DNA of 46,264 nucleotides. Source: Lachnospiraceae bacterium. GTDB taxonomy: Bacteria > Bacillota > Clostridia > Lachnospirales > Lachnospiraceae. The stretch covers positions 1-46,264 of the forward strand of contig JAILJP010000058.1 of assembly GCA_024694625.1 (NCBI GenBank), given 5' to 3'. Position numbers and translations under genes: made by a program. The notes beneath the pieces were generated by a model. The model was not told where the DNA came from, searched no databases, and saw nothing but the letters and a program-made list of their open reading frames with translations. Positions 44,458 through 46,264 of the stretch are shown piece after piece (position 1 is the first letter of the stretch; every line of letters begins with the position of its first letter).

Positions 44458-45320
44458 TGGATCAGACAAATTTAAAAGCAAGTAAGGGTATGAATGTTCA
44501 TCTCAGAAGAGCCATTTCTTATGTGGTATTAGCACTTATCACAGTGATGTGTTTGATCTGGTTTTATATCCTGTTTATAAACTCCACCCGTTCGCATGCT
44601 GAATTGACTCGTGGATTTACGGTATTACCAAGTACCTACCTTATGAAAAACTTTCAAAATGTAATGAAGGGTACTTTACCGATTGTATCCGGTATGAAAA
44701 ATTCAGTCATCGTATCAGTGATTTCCGCTGTACTTTGTACTTACTTTTCTACCATGACAGCATATGCAGTTCATGTATATGACTTTAAGTTAAAGAAATT
44801 TGCTTATACCTTTATCCTTGCGGTAATGATGATTCCTACTCAGGTTACTGCACTTGGATTTATCAAATTAATTGGCGATATTGGGTTGGCAGATAATTTG
44901 GCAGCATTGTATTTGCCTTCAATTGCATCACCCATTGTATTCTTCTATATGAAGCAGTATATGGAGTCAACCTTACCTCTTTCATTGATTGAGGCAGCCA
45001 GAATCGATGGTGCAAACGAATTCTTTACCTTTAACAGAATTTGTATCCCATTGATGAAACCTGCAATTGCAGTACAGGCAATCTTTACTTTTGTAAGTAG
45101 CTGGAATAATTACTTCACACCGGCTTTGGTTATCAAATCCGATGCAAAGAAGACATTGCCCATCTTGATTGCTCAGTTACGAAGCGCGGATTTCTTGAAA
45201 TTCGATATGGGGCAGGTATACGTAACAATTGCGTTCTCTATCTTCCCTGTAATCGTTGTTTATCTCTTGTTATCTAAGTACATTGTCGGTGGTGTAACTG
45301 CCGGTGGTGTCAAAGGATAA
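44457..45320 (+). CDS. Sugar ABC transporter permease (second subunit)
   Basis: A 287-residue membrane protein of the MalG/CebG-like family, with six helices and the EAA loop IEAARIDGANEFFTFNRICIP near residues 179-199. The ATG overlaps the preceding stop by one base, so the two permeases should be translationally coupled and made in equal amounts. It ends the importer operon and is followed by a terminator. Confidence 0.93.
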   Translation: MDQTNLKASKGMNVHLRRAISYVVLALITVMCLIWFYILFINSTRSHAELTRGFTVLPSTYLMKNFQNVMKGTLPIVSGMKNSVIVSVISAVLCTYFSTMTAYAVHVYDFKLKKFAYTFILAVMMIPTQVTALGFIKLIGDIGLADNLAALYLPSIASPIVFFYMKQYMESTLPLSLIEAARIDGANEFFTFNRICIPLMKPAIAVQAIFTFVSSWNNYFTPALVIKSDAKKTLPILIAQLRSADFLKFDMGQVYVTIAFSIFPVIVVYLLLSKYIVGGVTAGGVKG

Positions 45321-45379
45321 ATTTCTTTCTTCATTATAATAGATGTATTTGAATCCGATCAAATACAGCCCTCATCAGA

Positions 45380-45413
45380 AACTACCGTAGAATTCCTCAC
45401 TACGGTAGTTTTT
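45380..45413 (+). terminator. Intrinsic terminator of the importer operon
   Basis: AACTACCGTAG (45380-45390) pairs with CTACGGTAGTT (45400-45410), followed by T. It lies 60 bp after the second permease and closes the cellobiose island. Confidence 0.9.
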
Positions 45414-45458
45414 GTGTTTCATAGGGGAATATGGTATACTTTTCCGGCGAGGTGAAGA

Positions 45459-46091
45459 ATGGATCCTTTAAGATTTTTTGTATATGAGGAGAGCTTATAC
45501 GAGTTTTCCGATGATGTTTTAAATGAGATAGAAAAAGAGGCCTTGGAAACCGATGTGCCTATTATAAGAAAAGATACCCAGGGGTATCTTCGTTTTATGT
45601 TGGAAACGCTAAAGCCGAAACGCATTCTGGAAGTGGGAACGGCGGTGGGATTTTCCGCAATTTTAATGGCGAAGCATACGGATGCGTCCATTGTTACCAT
45701 TGAAAACTATGAGCCAAGAATTCCCATTGCCAAAGCAAATTTCAAACGTGCAAATGTAGAGAATCGAATTACCCTTTTGGAAGGGGATGCCCAGGTTCGT
45801 TTAGATGACGTGGAAGGGGATTTTGATTTGGTATTTATTGATGCGGCAAAAGGACAGTATGCCGTATACTTCGACAAGATTTTGTCCCACCTAAAACCCG
45901 GAAGTGTCATTATCTGTGACAATGTTTTATTTGACGGAAATGTGTTGGAATCCAAGTTTGCAGTGGAACGACGGGATCGAACCATCCACAAGCGGATGCG
46001 AGACTTCATTTATGATATGTGCCATGATCCCCGGTTTACATCAGCGATTCTTTCCGTAGGGGATGGATTGCTCTTAAGCGTCGTGAAGTAA
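45459..46091 (+). CDS. O-methyltransferase, TrmR/YrrM type
   Basis: A 210-residue SAM-dependent methyltransferase of the COMT-like family. Motifs are RILEVGTAVGFSAILMA near residues 52-68 (SAM loop), VTIENYEPRIPIAKANF, FDLVFIDAAKGQY near 122-134 (metal-binding Asp) and ICDNVLFDGNV. The Bacillus homologue YrrM (TrmR) makes 5-methoxyuridine at the tRNA wobble position. That role is likely because the gene belongs to the same yrzL-yrrK-yrzB-yrrM neighbourhood. GCGAGGTG precedes the ATG. The usual downstream U32 peptidase genes lie outside the window. Confidence 0.88.
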   Translation: MDPLRFFVYEESLYEFSDDVLNEIEKEALETDVPIIRKDTQGYLRFMLETLKPKRILEVGTAVGFSAILMAKHTDASIVTIENYEPRIPIAKANFKRANVENRITLLEGDAQVRLDDVEGDFDLVFIDAAKGQYAVYFDKILSHLKPGSVIICDNVLFDGNVLESKFAVERRDRTIHKRMRDFIYDMCHDPRFTSAILSVGDGLLLSVVK

Positions 46092-46138
46092 ACTGCAATT
46101 TACCCGTATTTACGGCCTTTGAGATTTCACATCTGTTC

Positions 46139-46264
46139 CAGCTTAATAGTTCCGCTTCTAAGCTCGACGTTCGCCTCATAACGCTCGCTCCGCGCGTCTG
46201 CTCGGACATAACGTCCTGCGCTGCGTGCTCGCCTGAGCTATTCGGCTCCGTCTTGCTAAGAGCT
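46139..46264. repeat. Palindrome-rich, GC-rich intergenic sequence cut by the window end
   Basis: After the methyltransferase gene the sequence turns GC-rich and holds short inverted repeats such as GGAC-ATAA-CGTCC (46204-46215) and two CATAACG words. It also contains CGCTTCTAAGCTCG, which faintly resembles the element loop CGCTTCTAAAGTCG, and CGCTCGCTCCGCG. No ORF or known motif was recognised. It may be part of another repeat element that continues past the end. Confidence 0.4.

Overview
The window is a gene-dense chromosomal segment of a low-GC Firmicute. Protein sequences, gene order, frequent TTG/GTG starts with strong GGAGG ribosome sites, and the cellobiose phosphorylase locus all suggest a Lachnospiraceae-type gut or rumen Clostridium relative. 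No rRNA, tRNA, prophage, transposase gene or CRISPR array was found.

Layout. 1-6.4 kb: arginine biosynthesis (argC, a GNAT acetyltransferase, argJ, argB, argD) with an O-acetylhomoserine sulfhydrylase gene inside the cluster, headed by a promoter and an ARG-box-like palindrome. 6.5-12.6 kb: comEA and comEC, separated by a two-component system and a GerMN lipoprotein. 12.6-25.4 kb: rpsT, holA (convergent), a cytosolic sugar-sensor/GGDEF protein, an M18 aminopeptidase, lepA, hemW and the CIRCE-controlled hrcA-grpE-dnaK-dnaJ operon. 25.4-29.8 kb: a DUF362 protein, a CapA-like lipoprotein and prmA, with two repeat-rich intergenic regions. 29.9-36.8 kb: nifS-thiI, a Crh-like HPr relative lacking the active-site His, mtaB, ireB-ruvX-DUF1292 and RNase J. 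36.8-45.3 kb: a cellobiose/cellodextrin island with GH1 and GH94 enzymes on the minus strand and, divergently, a LacI regulator plus an ABC sugar importer. 45.4-46.1 kb: a TrmR/YrrM-type methyltransferase, followed by palindromic DNA running off the end.

The backbone follows the comE-rpsT-lepA-hrcA-dnaJ-prmA-mtaB and yrzL-yrrK-yrzB-yrrM order known from Bacillus subtilis. The sporulation pair gpr-spoIIP is absent from its usual slot before lepA, which hints at a non-sporulating lineage. The cellobiose island splits the yrzB/rnj and yrrM neighbourhoods.

The most unusual content is a family of four palindromic intergenic elements (A 22139-22333, B 25505-25781, C 27129-27346, D 27391-27603, the last inverted). 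Each has a core of about 120 nt in which two stacked helices keep pairing while their sequences differ between copies. The helices close a nearly invariant 10-nt loop, TTCTAAAGTC. Outside the core, each copy has its own long complementary arms. At two loci the elements sit inside a further inverted repeat, GGGACGGTTCTTTTGTCTTC, that overlaps the upstream gene's stop codon. No copy encodes a conserved protein. The pattern suggests a mobile or dispersed structured RNA/ssDNA element that I cannot match to a named family. Copy A lies inside the dnaK operon.
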